A model generated the notes under the pieces. The model searched no databases. It was not told where the DNA came from and saw only the letters and a list, made by a program, of their open reading frames with translations. The position numbers and the translations under genes are program-made. From Vombatus ursinus (lineage: Eukaryota > Chordata > Mammalia > Diprotodontia > Vombatidae), in NCBI RefSeq assembly GCF_900497805.2, contig NW_020945064.1, positions 7,763,675 to 7,827,674 of the forward strand: a stretch of DNA of 64,000 nt, in the 5' to 3' direction. Positions 19,413 through 29,620 of the stretch are shown here, piece by piece. Position 1 is the first letter of the stretch. Each line of letters opens with the position of its first letter.

Positions 19413-20284
19413 GGATTGGTCAGTTTTTAGGGAGGGTCAGTCCTGGTCCTCATAACTCTCCCAGGACCACATGCTCAGTGGAGGAGAGGCTGTGGTATGA
19501 TTGCTCACTCCTGGGAAATGTCAAATCCTTTCAAGTACTTGAAGGGCACAGATAAAGAGTCTGTTTTGTTCTTGGGAACAGTGATTTGCCCAGGGTCATG
19601 CTGTGAGCTGGTGGCAGTCACAGCTCTGACCGCAGCTCAGCACACTCTCCACTGCACCACACTGCCTGGGAAGCTGAATGGCTTCCCTCTGCATCCCTCT
19701 GATAATCTCATCATGCACAGGCCCATGTGCTCTCGATTAGCCTCAGCTTCTGCTGTTAAAGCAACAGCTGATTCTGGTTAGCCTGTTTGTATTGGGTCCA
19801 TCTTCCCCTGCTTGGTATTTCCTTGTCGTTTATGATGAAAGCGACGCATTATTCCCATCCCCAGCCCCAAATCAAGGACCTGGCAATAATTGCGATGAAT
19901 TTTAGGAAGCCATCGAGGGCAATGGCTTCCCCTTCCTTTCCTTTTCCCTTTTCCCAAGATGACAGTCCTAGGTTTTTCCTCTGTCTTTGAAATAAGAGCT
20001 ACCCCAGAGTCCCTGAAGTGGGCAGCCCCTTCTGAGCACATTGGGAAGGGGCAAGGTTGTGAGGGTCATCCTGATCGGCACCCCAGCAGCCACCCTGCCT
20101 TTTGCAAAGCCTTCCGAGGGATTTCCCAGCCACACAAATGCCCATGGGTTTGGCCTGGGTAAGGTGATGACACCACCTAGTGGGAAATAATGAGATAAGT
20201 GCCCCCTCTTTCTTGGTTTCCTCCCCCATCCCTTCTGCAAAAACACTGGACTGCAAAGTGAAAAGGCTGGGATGGGTTCCAGGC
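19413..20284. other. mostly unassigned, one MIR remnant
   Basis: A reversed MIR remnant lies at about 19,580-19,675 ('ttgcccagggtcatgctgtg' ... 'ccactgcaccacactgcctg'). The remainder (19,680-20,280) is unrecognised. Overlapping frames of 60-100 codons occur on both strands there, with no homology I can name. Confidence 0.45.
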
Positions 20285-20345
20285 TTGGTCATTGATTGAC
20301 TGGGTAACACTGGGCAAATAGCTTCATTCTTCTGAGCCTCAGTTT
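20285..20345 (+). mobile_element. MIR SINE fragment
   Basis: 'cactgggcaaatagcttcat' and 'tgagcctcagtttcctcatc' form a MIR core ending at the inverted-repeat arm. Confidence 0.7.
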
Positions 20346-20507
20346 CCTCATCTGTTCTGTGACTCTGGCTCCCCCTCCCATTTCTGTGCCTTCAGGGCAC
20401 TCCTCTACCTGGCTTCTACCCTCTTCACCTCAGGCTCTTAGAATCCTGAGCCCACCTGCCCTCTCCTCCTGGAAGCTATGCCTGGTTCTCCCAGTTTGGA
20501 CACCATC
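20346..20507 (+). repeat. left arm of a 162-bp inverted repeat
   Basis: This arm is the reverse complement of 21,258-21,419, with no gap and two transition differences (160/162). It includes L2-like text ('cctcaggctcttagaatcct') and continues directly into an L2 tail at 20,508-20,650. This is therefore probably the original location, and the other arm the copy. See findings. Confidence 0.95.
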
Positions 20508-20650
20508 TCCCTACTCAAATCACCTTCTGTTTATTTCTCTGTGTCCGTGTTGTAAACCTCCCCCTCCTCCCAGCGGAATGCAAGCTCCTTAAAGGCAGGG
20601 ACAGTCCTGTTTTTGTCTTTATATCTACAGGGCTTTATAGGAACTTAAAT
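20508..20650 (+). mobile_element. L2 LINE 3' end
   Basis: 'atgcaagctccttaaaggca' and 'gggacagtcctgtttttgtc', continuing from the left inverted-repeat arm. Confidence 0.7.
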
Positions 20651-20689
20651 ACGTTTTAGAATCAAATCGAATCTGTAAAATGTGAATAA

Positions 20690-20840
20690 TAATGCCTCTC
20701 ACCCCCATCTCAGCATTTAAGAATCAGAGGGTTTGGATTCAAGTACTGGGTGCAATATTTATAAGCTCTGTGACCTAAGACAAATTATTTAACCCCTCTG
20801 GGTGTTTTACAGATGAGGAAATCTCATCTTCGAAATAAGG
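20690..20840 (+). mobile_element. MIR SINE fragments
   Basis: 'gggtttggattcaagtactg' and 'ctgtgacctaagacaaatta' indicate a diverged sense MIR. A short 'acagatgaggaaatctcatc' follows. Confidence 0.6.
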
Positions 20841-20844
20841 GATG

Positions 20845-21012
20845 GGGGGCAAAGCCAGGAAGACCCAGGCTCAAATCCAGCCCTTGACACCTAATTAGCT
20901 GAGTGACTCTGGACAAGTAACTTAACCCCTATTTGCCTCAGTTTCCTCATCTGTCAAATGAGAGGTGACTTCTGAGGCCCCTTTCAGCTCTAAGTCTATA
21001 CTCTTATGACCA
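20845..21012 (+). mobile_element. MIR SINE
   Basis: 'caggctcaaatccagccctt', 'gactctggacaagtaactta', and the tail 'cctttcagctctaagtctat'. Confidence 0.85.
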
Positions 21013-21119
21013 GATAACATCTAAAGCCCTGTCCAGCTCTAGAAGTATTCTCCTAATGAGGGTAAGAATACCCCATGGGATAGTTAGGATGTGAAAGTGA
21101 ATGTGAGATAAGAATGGAT
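21013..21119. other. unassigned spacer
   Basis: Contains a second copy of the MIR-tail wording ('gccctgtccagctctagaag') and nothing else. Confidence 0.45.
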
Positions 21120-21236
21120 GTGAATGTGAGCTCCTGGAGGGCAGGGAATGTGTGTTTTGCCTTTCTTTTATCTTCTGAACTTAGCCCATGCTTCGCACAC
21201 AGTAAGCACTTAATAAGTGCTTGTTGACAGATTGAC
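21120..21236 (+). mobile_element. L2 LINE 3' end
   Basis: 'gtgagctcctggagggcagg', 'cttcgcacacagtaagcact' and 'ttaataagtgcttgttgaca'. Confidence 0.9.
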
Positions 21237-21257
21237 TTTGTAACTGGAAAGCACTTT

Positions 21258-21419
21258 GATGGTGTCCAAACTGGGAGAACCAGACATAGCTCCCAGGAGG
21301 AGAGGGCAGGTGGGCTCAGGATTCTAAGAGCCTGAGGTGAAGAGGGTAGAAGCCAGGTAGAGGAGTGCCCTGAAGGCACAGAAATGGGAGGGGGAGCCAG
21401 AGTCACAGAACAGATGAGG
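21258..21419 (-). repeat. right arm of the 162-bp inverted repeat
   Basis: Reverse complement of 20,346-20,507. It begins 'gatggtgtccaaactgggag' and ends 'acagaacagatgagg'. Its flanks (21,237-21,257 and from 21,420) are unrelated to those of the other arm. A 750-bp spacer with MIR and L2 copies separates the arms. Confidence 0.95.
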
Positions 21420-21544
21420 TTACTATTATTATCTCCCCGATGCCTCTGCTATCATAATTCTTGGTGCTTTCTTATTGAAGTCAATACTTTGACCTAGGAG
21501 GCAGACAAATACCTGTCCCAGAAATATGGCTTGTTTCAGAAGAT
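21420..21544. other. unassigned
   Basis: 'ttactattattatctccccg' resembles a THER1-type AT-rich end. The remainder is unrecognised. Confidence 0.4.
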
Positions 21545-21612
21545 CACTTCCTTGAAAGCAGGGGCAGTCTTAATTTTGTCTTTGTACCCCACCCCCAGCA
21601 CTTGACTTACAG
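21545..21612 (+). mobile_element. L2 LINE 3' fragment
   Basis: 'cttccttgaaagcaggggca' and 'tttgtctttgtaccccaccc'. Confidence 0.7.
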
Positions 21613-21858
21613 GGAGGAAAGGAATGAGCTTTTAGATAGCACCTACTATGTGCCAAGCACTTTACAAATATCTCATTTGATCTTCAAAACAGCCCCATGA
21701 GGTAGGTACTGCCATTATCTTCATTTTACAGTTGAGGAAACTGAGGCAAACTGAAGTTAAGTGATGTGTCCAGGATCACACGGACCTGAGGCCGGGTTTG
21801 AACTCAGGTCTTCCTGACTCCAGGTCCATCGTTCTATCCACCATACCACCTAGCAGCC
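21613..21858 (-). mobile_element. MIR/THER1-type SINE, full length
   Basis: 'tagcacctactatgtgccaa', 'aatatctcatttgatcttca', 'cattttacagttgaggaaac', 'ttgaactcaggtcttcctga' and 'tatccaccataccacctagc'. Confidence 0.9.
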
Positions 21859-21960
21859 TAAGTCACATAATCACAAAGCTAATAAATGTTAGAAGCAGTA
21901 CTGGAATCCAGGTCTGCCTGACTCCAAGGCTAACCTGCTAGCTGCTAAATCATGCTTACC
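21859..21960 (-). mobile_element. MIR SINE fragment
   Basis: 'gtcacataatcacaaagcta' and 'ggaatccaggtctgcctgac'. Confidence 0.65.
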
Positions 21961-22009
21961 CTCAAGCTGCTGATACTCTTTGTAAATATGGATCAGTAAC
22001 ATGAGAAGC

Positions 22010-22180
22010 TACCTGAGCTGGGGGAGAGGGCACTGAATTTGGAGCCAGCTCCAGTACTTACTATGTATGTGACTGTAGGCAAGGCTTCTTTGCCTGTGTT
22101 TCTTTATCTATAAAATAGGGAAGATAATATTGGTACTTCCTACATCATAGGACCATTGTGAGGAAAGCTCTTTATAGTCA
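22010..22180 (+). mobile_element. MIR/THER1-type SINE
   Basis: 'gtgactgtaggcaaggcttc', 'tctttatctataaaataggg' and 'catcataggaccattgtgag'. Confidence 0.7.
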
Positions 22181-22181
22181 C

Positions 22182-22430
22182 ACCTCCTCTCCTCCTCTCT
22201 CCTTCTCTACTCCCTCTCTTCTTTACTCTTTCTCTCTCTCCTTCTCTTTCTCTCTCTGTGTCTCTCTTTCTGTGCCTGCCTTTCCCTCTCCCTCTCTCCC
22301 TCCTCCCCTTTCCCTCTCTTCTTTACTCTCTCCCTGTCTTCTTCTTCTTTTCTCTCTCTCCCTGTTTCCTTCTCTTTTTCCCTCCCTTTCTCTGTATCTG
22401 TCTCTCTCCTTCCACCCTCCCTCTCTCTCA
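22182..22430 (+). repeat. (CT)-rich polypyrimidine tract, about 250 bp
   Basis: Almost pure C/T on this strand, with short 'tctctc' and 'ctttctc' units. The long Arg/Glu-rich minus-strand frames and the Ser/Leu-rich plus-strand frame are by-products. Confidence 0.95.
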
Positions 22431-22504
22431 TATATAAACACATAATATATAAATGTATATTATATATGTTCATGTGAATAATTATTATTATCAATTCAAG
22501 CATG

Positions 22505-23140
22505 CGACACATAAAATACCTTCATTGGAAGGGACTTCAGAAGCTATGTGGTCCAACTCCTACGTGATCAATGCTTTGCTCTACAATGTATTCAACACAG
22601 AGTCAACTGGATCGTTCTTGAAGACCCCCAATGAGGGGGAATCCACTACCTCTTGGGGCAGCGCATCCCACCATTGGACTACTTTCATTGTTAGGGTCTT
22701 TTTTCCTATATCTGGTCTAAATTTGCCTCTTTGTAACTTTGACCCATTTTTTCTAGTTTGGTCTCCTGGAATCAAACACAATATGTTTCACATGACCATC
22801 CTTCAAACATTTAGAGACAATTATTAAGTCCTTTCCTGAGTGTTTCCATCTCTGGGCTAAACACAGATAGCCCCTTTGACCAATTCATAGAGTCCAGGAC
22901 CTTAAGGTTCATCACCATTCTGGTTGTTCTCTTCTGGACACCCTGTCCAACCTATAAATGCCCTTCCTGAAATGGGGCTCCCAGACATGAACCCATCACT
23001 CCAGTAGTGGTCTTACCAGGTCAGAGTACAGTGGGACTATCACATTCTTTGTTCTGGATTTTATGACTCTCTTAGTTCATCCAAAGAACAACACTTTGCA
23101 CACAGCACATTCTGGATAAAATGCTTCATTTATTTATTCA
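22505..23140 (-). mobile_element. CR1/L3 LINE, 3' part
   Basis: The minus-strand peptide at 22,581-22,781 contains NGSKLQRGKFRPDIGKKTLT and then WDALPQEVVDSPSLGVFK, the C-terminal region of CR1/L3 reverse transcriptase. Further 5' in the element, 'ccattctggttgttctcttc' and 'cagagtacagtgggactatc' match the same family. Two more pieces follow at 23,445 and 23,690. Confidence 0.9.
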
Positions 23141-23235
23141 TTTGCCCTAATATAGCCTTAGCTTCTTTTTTTTTTCTTTTTTTTCTTTCTTTTTTTTTTT
23201 TTACTATTGTATCTCACTGCTAATGCATAACTTGG
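23141..23235. repeat. T-rich tract
   Basis: Runs of T with C interruptions at about 23,166-23,202. It may be the tail of the adjacent antisense SINE. Confidence 0.7.
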
Positions 23236-23440
23236 CTCACAGGTACATAGACTTAGAGCAGTCAGGGACCTCAGAGGTGTCTCAGTCTAACCTCCTCCTT
23301 TCACAGATGAGGCATTAAAATCCAGAGATGTTAAACCAATTGCCCAAGGTCACACAGTTAGTACAGTATCAGAACCAGAATTTGTAGCTATGTATTCAAA
23401 TTGTACATACAGAAACTAGTCCCACTATACCACACAGCTT
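23236..23440 (-). mobile_element. MIR SINE inside the CR1/L3
   Basis: 'cagatgaggcattaaaatcc' and 'ttgcccaaggtcacacagtt'. CR1/L3 text is interrupted here and resumes afterwards. Confidence 0.7.
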
Positions 23441-23444
23441 CCTT

Positions 23445-23555
23445 TCTAAGATTAGAGTCTTCAACCTGCCACTTAGTCAGACTTTCCCCATCCTATACCT
23501 GTGAATTTGACAGTTTGAACCTGAATATATCTTTACATTTATTCTGATTAAAATT
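23445..23555 (-). mobile_element. CR1/L3 LINE, middle piece
   Basis: 'cctatacctgtgaatttgac' and 'ctttacatttattctgatta' correspond to the reversed CR1/L3 segment coding near 'KFNRDKCKVLHLG'. It is diverged. Confidence 0.65.
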
Positions 23556-23689
23556 TGGGAATCATAATACCATCTACCTCTTTCCAGGCTTGTTGTGAGG
23601 ATCAAATGAGACAATATTTGTAAAGTCCTTAACACAGTACCTGGCACTTAGTAGGTACTATGTTGTTATTATTGTTGTTATTATCTTGC
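23556..23689 (+). mobile_element. THER1-type SINE 3' half inside the CR1/L3
   Basis: 'gcttgttgtgaggatcaaat', 'tttgtaaagtccttaacaca' and a terminal (ATT)n-like stretch. Confidence 0.75.
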
Positions 23690-23930
23690 ATCTAGACTTT
23701 GTCACACAACATGTCGTTCATCCTTCCCAGCTTAGTGTCATCTACAAATTTGATAAGCACATTGTCTGTGCCTTTCTCCAAGTCGGTGATTGACATCTTG
23801 AACAACCCAGGGCCAAAGGCGGATCTCTGGGGTGGCCCCACTGGAGACCTCCTAAGTTGCTATCAGATCATTCATTATTCACTACTTTTTGGGTCCTGCC
23901 CTTTAACCATTTCTGTTCTCTTCTTTTCTA
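23690..23930 (-). mobile_element. CR1/L3 LINE, 5' piece
   Basis: 'agtgtcatctacaaatttga' is the reversed catalytic region (K/FADDTKL), and 'ctggggtggccccactggag' the reversed GVPQG region. The same element as 22,505-23,140, of which about 850 bases survive in three parts. Confidence 0.85.
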
Positions 23931-24659
23931 CCACTAGAATCCTGAGTCACAGAGCACACTTGTCCACTGGTGGGTCAATAAGGCAATTTACACTCCCCAG
24001 AAGGAACAGACAAATGAGGTATTCCTGCTATTATCTGGAAATCAGAATTGATCCTGGTGAAAAATCTCCCATCCCTCCACACGCTCTAATCAAGCTTCCA
24101 TTTGCTCCTGGCACTTCAAAGTCAGGCAAGAGACAAATTGCTCACTTATGACCTTCTCATGACACACGATAAATGACTAATGAGCACTATCGAGATGAGT
24201 AGGAGAAATTAACTTACCTGCCAGTTGCTTCAGCATCTGGATGGATGCTCATGCAGATGGCCTTTGAAGAAACTTTTCTTTTAAACAAAGACTTCTGGAA
24301 TTTCCCAGAAAATAGGGAACCAGTGTGGCTAGCAGGGAATGGAATCCTTTGAATCCCTTCTCCTGTAGCTACCCTTTCCTCATGTCCATATTCCCACAAT
24401 CATACATTCTCACTCATCAGATAGATTTACAGAACAAAGCCCAAGCAACATCCGGGGAACCCTGGGGAAGTGGGTCAGAATTCCCCTCTCTGATTCATTC
24501 AGTGTGCGTCCCTGGATGACAGAGCCAATGCTGCTGTAGCAACCACAGACAAGCGTCACTGAACAAGGAACATTTTTAAAAATCTGGGAAAACAGATTCT
24601 AGGGAGTCAAACAAGCCAGGAAAAAAATGGCCATTTGCTAAAAATCCTGGTTCTGCTTC
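23931..24659. other. unassigned, repeat-poor
   Basis: About 730 bases without a recognised repeat. The 150-codon frame 23,699-24,151 begins in reversed CR1/L3 DNA and runs into this stretch. It is not credible as a gene. Confidence 0.45.
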
Positions 24660-24845
24660 TGGCATAATAACAGCACCTACCTCACAGGGTTGTTGTGAGA
24701 ATCCAAATAGGGAGTAAGCTTTTATAGAGCACCTACTATGTGCTGGACACTGAGCTAAGAACTCTACAGATAGGTAACATATGTAAAGCAAACTTCATAG
24801 CTTTAAATAAATGTAAACTATTATTAATATTGTTGTTATTTAGTC
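24660..24845 (+). mobile_element. THER1-type SINE 3' part, interrupted
   Basis: 'cacctacctcacagggttgt' and later 'cttcatagctttaaataaat' belong to one THER1 copy. Between them, reversed MIR/L2-tail wording ('gagcacctactatgtgctgg') has intruded. Confidence 0.65.
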
Positions 24846-24849
24846 CAGA

Positions 24850-25075
24850 CCCATGACCTCACACATAGAGAGAACTCTTAGTGAAGGAACTCCCTTTATC
24901 AATACAGATTGGCAATTATTTTTGTAACTTAGAGTCTTAGGGACTCTAAGTCCCTAAGTGCCTCTGGGACACCAGGAGCTTAAGTCACTTGCCCAAGGTC
25001 CCATACTCAGAATGTGTTATTGGCAAGAACTGAACACAGGTCTTCTTGACATCAGCTACTCTACCCTTCTTACCA
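24850..25075 (-). mobile_element. extended MIR-type SINE
   Basis: 'aacttagagtcttagggact', 'taagtcacttgcccaaggtc' and 'gaacacaggtcttcttgaca'. Same variant as at 8.6 kb. Confidence 0.7.
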
Positions 25076-25089
25076 TCATCTTCATCGTT

Positions 25090-25215
25090 ATCAACATCAT
25101 CCTCTTCCCCTCTCCCTACCCCAATCCTTGGGTGACCTCCCTGGACCTCAGTTTCTTCCTTTGTAAAATGAAGGGGTCGGGCTCAATGAACTTAGATATG
25201 GCCCTGCATTGCCTC
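25090..25215 (+). mobile_element. MIR SINE 3' half
   Basis: 'gacctcagtttcttcctttg' and 'taaaatgaaggggtcgggct'. Confidence 0.65.
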
Positions 25216-25317
25216 CTATGAATACATATGGAAGCCCACCAGGCTAGAGAACATCCAAGTGTTTTCCTTATGTGAGGCAGGTACTCTAAGCATTATTATG
25301 CCCATTTTATAGAAGAG

Positions 25318-25425
25318 GAAGCTAGGTGGCACAGAGGACAGAGCACTGGCCCTGAAGTAAGGAGGAACTGAGTTCAAATATGGCCTCAGACACTTATGAA
25401 CTGTGTGACCTGGGAGGAGAAGGGG
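25318..25425 (+). mobile_element. MAR1/WSINE1-type SINE 5' half
   Basis: 'gctaggtggcacagaggaca', 'gagttcaaatatggcctcag' and 'ttatgaactgtgtgacctgg'. Truncation after the core prevents assignment to one family. Confidence 0.75.
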
Positions 25426-25490
25426 AAGAAGAAACTGAGGCTCAGAGCATGGGGGATGGAGTGACTTGCCTAAGGTCACTCAGCAAAGAA
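25426..25490 (-). mobile_element. MIR SINE fragment
   Basis: 'aaactgaggctcagagcatg' and 'acttgcctaaggtcactcag'. Confidence 0.65.
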
Positions 25491-25869
25491 ACGGATCCTG
25501 CTTCTTTCCATTCTACCCCCTCAGCGTTTTCCTGAGGGTGATCACACAGATTAAATGCATTATTCAGTTAGAGTTTTCTCCCCCTCCCCCTTCTCTTCCC
25601 CCTGCCTCTTCTGCTCTGCCCTCCTCATCAATCGCTGCTTGTCCTGGCCGAGGAGGGGAGAGGCGATTTCTGAGGCTGAGCTAAAGGAGTAAATGTACTT
25701 GAGAGTGGAGAGCTTGGCTGGGAACCAAACAGAATAAACAGGGTCATATGAACTTGTGCTCTGGCAGCTCCTTTTCATGGGGAGGGGTTCATGAATGAAG
25801 CTTCACAAACCTTCTGAAACACCATATGAATGGGGAATTATGTTGCCATGACCGTAGAACACCAAGATG
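25491..25869. other. unassigned
   Basis: C-rich patch at 25,577-25,612. No gene or known repeat. Confidence 0.45.
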
Positions 25870-26045
25870 TGGGATTCTGGGGCCCAGCATTGGAAGGGCT
25901 CTTGTAGGGCTAGTCCCACGCCCTTTTTTGAGAAAACCGAGACCCACAGAGGGAAAGTGACTTGTCCAAGGTTATACAGGTATTGAGAGCTGAAGTTACA
26001 ACTGGAACTCAGGTCCTTCTGCTTCAAATCCAGCATTCATTCCAT
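25870..26045 (-). mobile_element. MIR SINE
   Basis: 'ttgagaaaaccgagacccac', 'agtgacttgtccaaggttat' and 'tggaactcaggtccttctgc'. Confidence 0.75.
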
Positions 26046-26048
26046 GGA

Positions 26049-26095
<47 letters not shown>

Positions 26096-26175
26096 GAGGG
26101 AGGGAAGGAAAGAAGGAAGAGAAAGAAAGAAAGAAAGAAAAGAAAAGAAAAGAAAAGAAAAGAAAAGAAAAGTAA
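26046..26175 (+). repeat. (GAAA)n / (AAAAG)n purine microsatellite
   Basis: About 12 uninterrupted 'gaaa' units, a 'ggagggaggg' interruption, more 'gaaa', then 'aaaag' units. Purine-only on this strand. Frames through it encode repetitive Lys/Glu or Phe/Leu/Ser peptides. Confidence 0.97.
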
Positions 26176-26375
26176 AGTAAGCCTGGCTTCCCTCAGAGGT
26201 TTGAATGGCTATGCTTCCTCTCTTCCCCCATTCCAACCCCAGTGTAAGGGCTGTGCACTTTCTTCCAGGGTACCCTAGGGAGATGCTGTGTGAATAAAAG
26301 AGATACCCTTAGGAGGGCTGGCAGAATAAAGCATCTGAAGAGGGGGAGGTATCTGGTATAATGGTGTCATAAAGT

Positions 26376-26585
26376 GTGATTGTGAAAAGAGCACTTGGTT
26401 TGGCAGTCAGGAAGAAAGAACTGGATTTGAATCCCTATTTTCCCAATCACTTAACCTCCCTTGGCCTTAGTTTCCTCATTTGTAAAATGGGATAATAATA
26501 CCTGTACCCCCTGCTTTTTTAGGCCATTTCAAAGGGAAGGGCTTTATAAACCATAAAGGACTAAAGAAATGTAGACTGATTATTA
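26376..26585 (+). mobile_element. THER1/MIR-type SINE
   Basis: 'gaactggatttgaatcccta', 'ttcctcatttgtaaaatggg' and 'tttcaaagggaagggcttta'. Confidence 0.75.
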
Positions 26586-26660
26586 TTGTCTTCAATAGTC
26601 ACAATATAATAATAATATAATTAATATAATATAACAATATAATTGTCATTATAATATTTC
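26586..26660. repeat. AT-rich simple sequence
   Basis: Irregular 'taatataata' units that follow the SINE tail. Confidence 0.8.
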
Positions 26661-26949
26661 TTCAATATTTCAAGGATATGGGATTTCATTAGGATGATTA
26701 CTCCCTCCTTCAATCCAGATTCCATCCCCTCTATAACTTAGCAAATTGCTTTCAAGATTGGTTGTGGCCAAAAAACTCATCACTTTGCTGACGATTCATT
26801 GAAGAGTTGGAACTTTGTGAGGCTGGTCCTTAGATGGTAGAAACTCTGTCACTGGGACTGGTATCAAAGTCTTTCTAATTCAGTTAAGACTTAACAGAGC
26901 TAACATGGGGAAGGGTAGAGAATAAAAAGACTTTTATTAAACACTTTCT
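26661..26949. other. unassigned
   Basis: No gene or known repeat in about 290 bases. Confidence 0.4.
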
Positions 26950-27206
26950 AAGCAGCTAAGTGGCTCCACCTTGGATAGAATGTTGGACCCGGAGTCAGGA
27001 AGACCCATCTTCCTGAATTCAAATCTGGCCTCAGACACTTACTAGCTGTGTGACCCTGGGCAAGTCACTTAGCCCTGTTTACCTCAGTTTTATCATCTAT
27101 AAAATAAGCTGGAGAAGGAAATGGCAAACCACTCCAGTATCTTTGCCAAGAAAACCCCAAATGGGGTCATGAAGAGTTGAACACAACCAAACAACAACAA
27201 CAAACA
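26950..27206 (+). mobile_element. MAR1-type CORE-SINE, full length
   Basis: 'agctaagtggctccaccttg', 'tggcctcagacacttactag', 'ggagaaggaaatggcaaacc', 'accccaaatggggtcatgaa', ending 'caaacaacaacaacaaa'. It carries a short internal duplication of 'cttcctgaattcaaatct'-type wording, as in the 12.7-kb copy. Confidence 0.92.
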
Positions 27207-28740
27207 CTTATCCAAACATTATCTCATTTTATCATTAACACTCTACTGTCATAACCTTATACAACCTGGGGTCAACAGTTCACCAAAATGAAGCAGACAT
27301 TATCATAATAATATTTTAAATATTTTAAAAAGAATTATGTTATTGTTGATAATACCCATTGCATCCCGAGCTCTAAAAAATTCCCAACACTAGCAGACAA
27401 GAGGAACAAAGAGCATTGTATAAATACATCAAGTACACCAGAATGGAAGGACCAATTAAAATAAGTATTTTTAAGAACATTCAATAGTGTTATTAAACAT
27501 TATTAAACAATACTGATAATTATAAGAGGCAGTGGGATTAGTAGATAGAGAGGGTCAGCCTTGGCATCAGCTCAAGCCCTGCCTTTAAACTGCACTAAGC
27601 TATGTGACCATGGATTAGTCACTTAGCTTCCCGGGGACCCAAGCAGCTCTCTAAGATGAAATTTCTGAGGAGCCACCCATTTGCATTGGTGGAAGGAATC
27701 CCCATACAGAGTCTACCCCACATGGATGAAATCACATATCAAGATCCTTTTCCATTCAAAAAAAGATAATAATAAAGGACATGAAAGACTGATTTCCAGA
27801 TAAGCAGAAGGAAAATACAATAATTACTTGATAATCTTGGGACAAAGGGTCAAAAAAAGGGAAACAAAAACATTTTTCAGTAGAGAAAAAAAAGTGGGGA
27901 CCAATATATGAGGTGGCATGTTTATGTCTAGAAGATAACACGGAAGACAGGGGGTGGATGGGGGAGAGTGGCATCTCTGTTTTTATTTTAAAAACCACAA
28001 GATAGAGAAGGAAATGATTTGAACAGTGAGTCACACAGAACACAAAGGGGCATGGGAGAAAATCCACTAAGCAGATATAGGAAAAGCAATGTTTTCAGCA
28101 CGATCTTGAGAGATTCCTTCCTTCCTTCCTTCCACATTAATTAAGCCTTTGCTAAGCTTGCCCTATACTCAGGGGGTGGTAGATAAAAGGACAAATGAGA
28201 CACAGGTCCTGCCTTCAGTGAGAATTTCACAGCAATTTAAACTCCATATGTTGGCCTGGTCTCGGCTTAGTCAAAAGCGTCCCAGTGGGCCAATGCCTCC
28301 AGAAATCTATAAAGCTACTCTTACCACTAGAAGATAAGGGAAACACAGATATATGCAGAAAACATTTGTTATGCCTGTGGGACAAAGGCAAGAAATTACT
28401 GAATGTGCTGTTATGTTAGCTAAATACGACATTGGTCCCCGTAAGAAACCATGCCCTGGTGGAGATGAACATAGAGCCAGGAAATAAAGCAAGTCATGTT
28501 ATATGTTTTTTTTTTTCTTTTTTTTTTTTCTGTGGATAGCATTTTCTGAAATTTATCAGCCACGTCTCTGGTCCTTCTCAGTCCCAAGAAAAAGATAGGC
28601 AGAGATTTTTTTTTTTATCTGGATCCAAAACAGGCAAGATTAAGTTTGAATCAGTCTCAATGATATTTATATCCCTTTTCACATCCGTCTGCTTACGAAA
28701 GGGTTGGTTTATTGGATGTGTTTCTGTTTTTTAAGCCTGT
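27207..28740. other. mostly unassigned, with small repeats
   Basis: Recognised inside: a sense MIR fragment (27,525-27,640), a (TTCC)n run (28,112-28,132), a reversed L2-like scrap (28,135-28,240) and T-runs (28,505-28,530, 28,605-28,617). The 'tccccatacagagtctaccc' to 'tggatgaaatcaca' phrase at 27,700-27,735 looks like the end of an extended MIR. No gene. Confidence 0.45.
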
Positions 28741-28875
28741 ATCCTAGAACTTAGAGCTGAATGAGGCCTTACAGGTAACCTGGCTAACCACTTCATTGCA
28801 AAGGTGGGGAAACTGAGGCCCACAAACTTGTCCAAGGCCATGTAGGTGGTAAGTAGAATTTCAGAATGTAGGAGA
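28741..28875 (-). mobile_element. MIR SINE
   Basis: 'gtggggaaactgaggcccac' and 'aacttgtccaaggccatgta'. Confidence 0.75.
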
Positions 28876-29125
28876 GCACTGGGTCATGTAACCCAATCCA
28901 TATTTGAACAAGAAACCCTTCTACAACATAGCCAACCTTTGCTTGGAAACTTCCACTGAGGACATCCCCATTGCTTCCTGGGACAACCCTTTTCATTTTC
29001 TAATAGCCCTAATTTTTAGTACTTTTTTTTTTTTTTGGTACATTCAGCTTAAGGCCTCTTTGTGACTTGCACTCATTGCTCCTAATTCTCCCCTCTGGGG
29101 TTCAGCAGAACAAAGTCCTTAAGAC
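28876..29125 (-). mobile_element. CR1/L3 LINE 3' end, first half
   Basis: 'acaagaaacccttctacaac', 'cttccactgaggacatcccc', 'cattgctcctaattctcccc' and 'ggggttcagcagaacaaagt' are reversed CR1/L3. The element stops abruptly at the L1 insertion and continues at 29,785. Confidence 0.8.
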
Positions 29126-29358
29126 AACTTTCCAGGGACGGTTTCAGAGAAACTTAGGAAGACTTGTATGAACTGATGCAGAGTAAAGGGAACAGAATCA
29201 GGAGAATAATTTCTACGATAATAACAACACTGAAAAGACAAACATTTTGAAAGACTTGGGAACTCTGATCAACACAATGATCAACCATAATTTGAGTTCT
29301 TATAATAAAACATGCCTCCTCCCTTTGGATAAAGAGGTGATGATTGAGAATAAGATTG

Positions 29359-29395
29359 AGACGTGTGTGTATGTGTGTGTGTTTGTGTGTGTATA
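29359..29395 (+). repeat. (GT)n microsatellite
   Basis: About 18 dinucleotide units with interruptions, inside the L1 3' UTR. Confidence 0.9.
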
Positions 29396-29519
29396 CAGAG
29401 AGACAGATATATGTCTCTCTAAATATAAAGTAAATATAATATAAGGAATGTTAAATAATAAATATAATGTAATAAATAATAAAATAACTACAATTGTATA
29501 ACACATAATATATTAATTG

Positions 29520-29620
29520 TATGCCATGTATTATGAATAATAAAAATATACATGCATGTACATGTATATATACATATATACAAATACATATGTATGCATA
29601 TATACATGCATACATATGAC
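29520..29620. repeat. (TACA/TATA)-rich tract
   Basis: 'acatgcatgtacatgtatat' and similar alternating purine-pyrimidine units. Confidence 0.8.

Noticed and set aside
22158-22445. Ser/Leu/Pro-rich plus-strand frame with hydrophobic runs resembling membrane segments
   Set aside because: Translation of a CT-repeat tract.
23699-24151. 150-codon plus-strand frame
   Set aside because: Its first third is antisense to a CR1/L3 reverse transcriptase. The remainder has no recognisable content.
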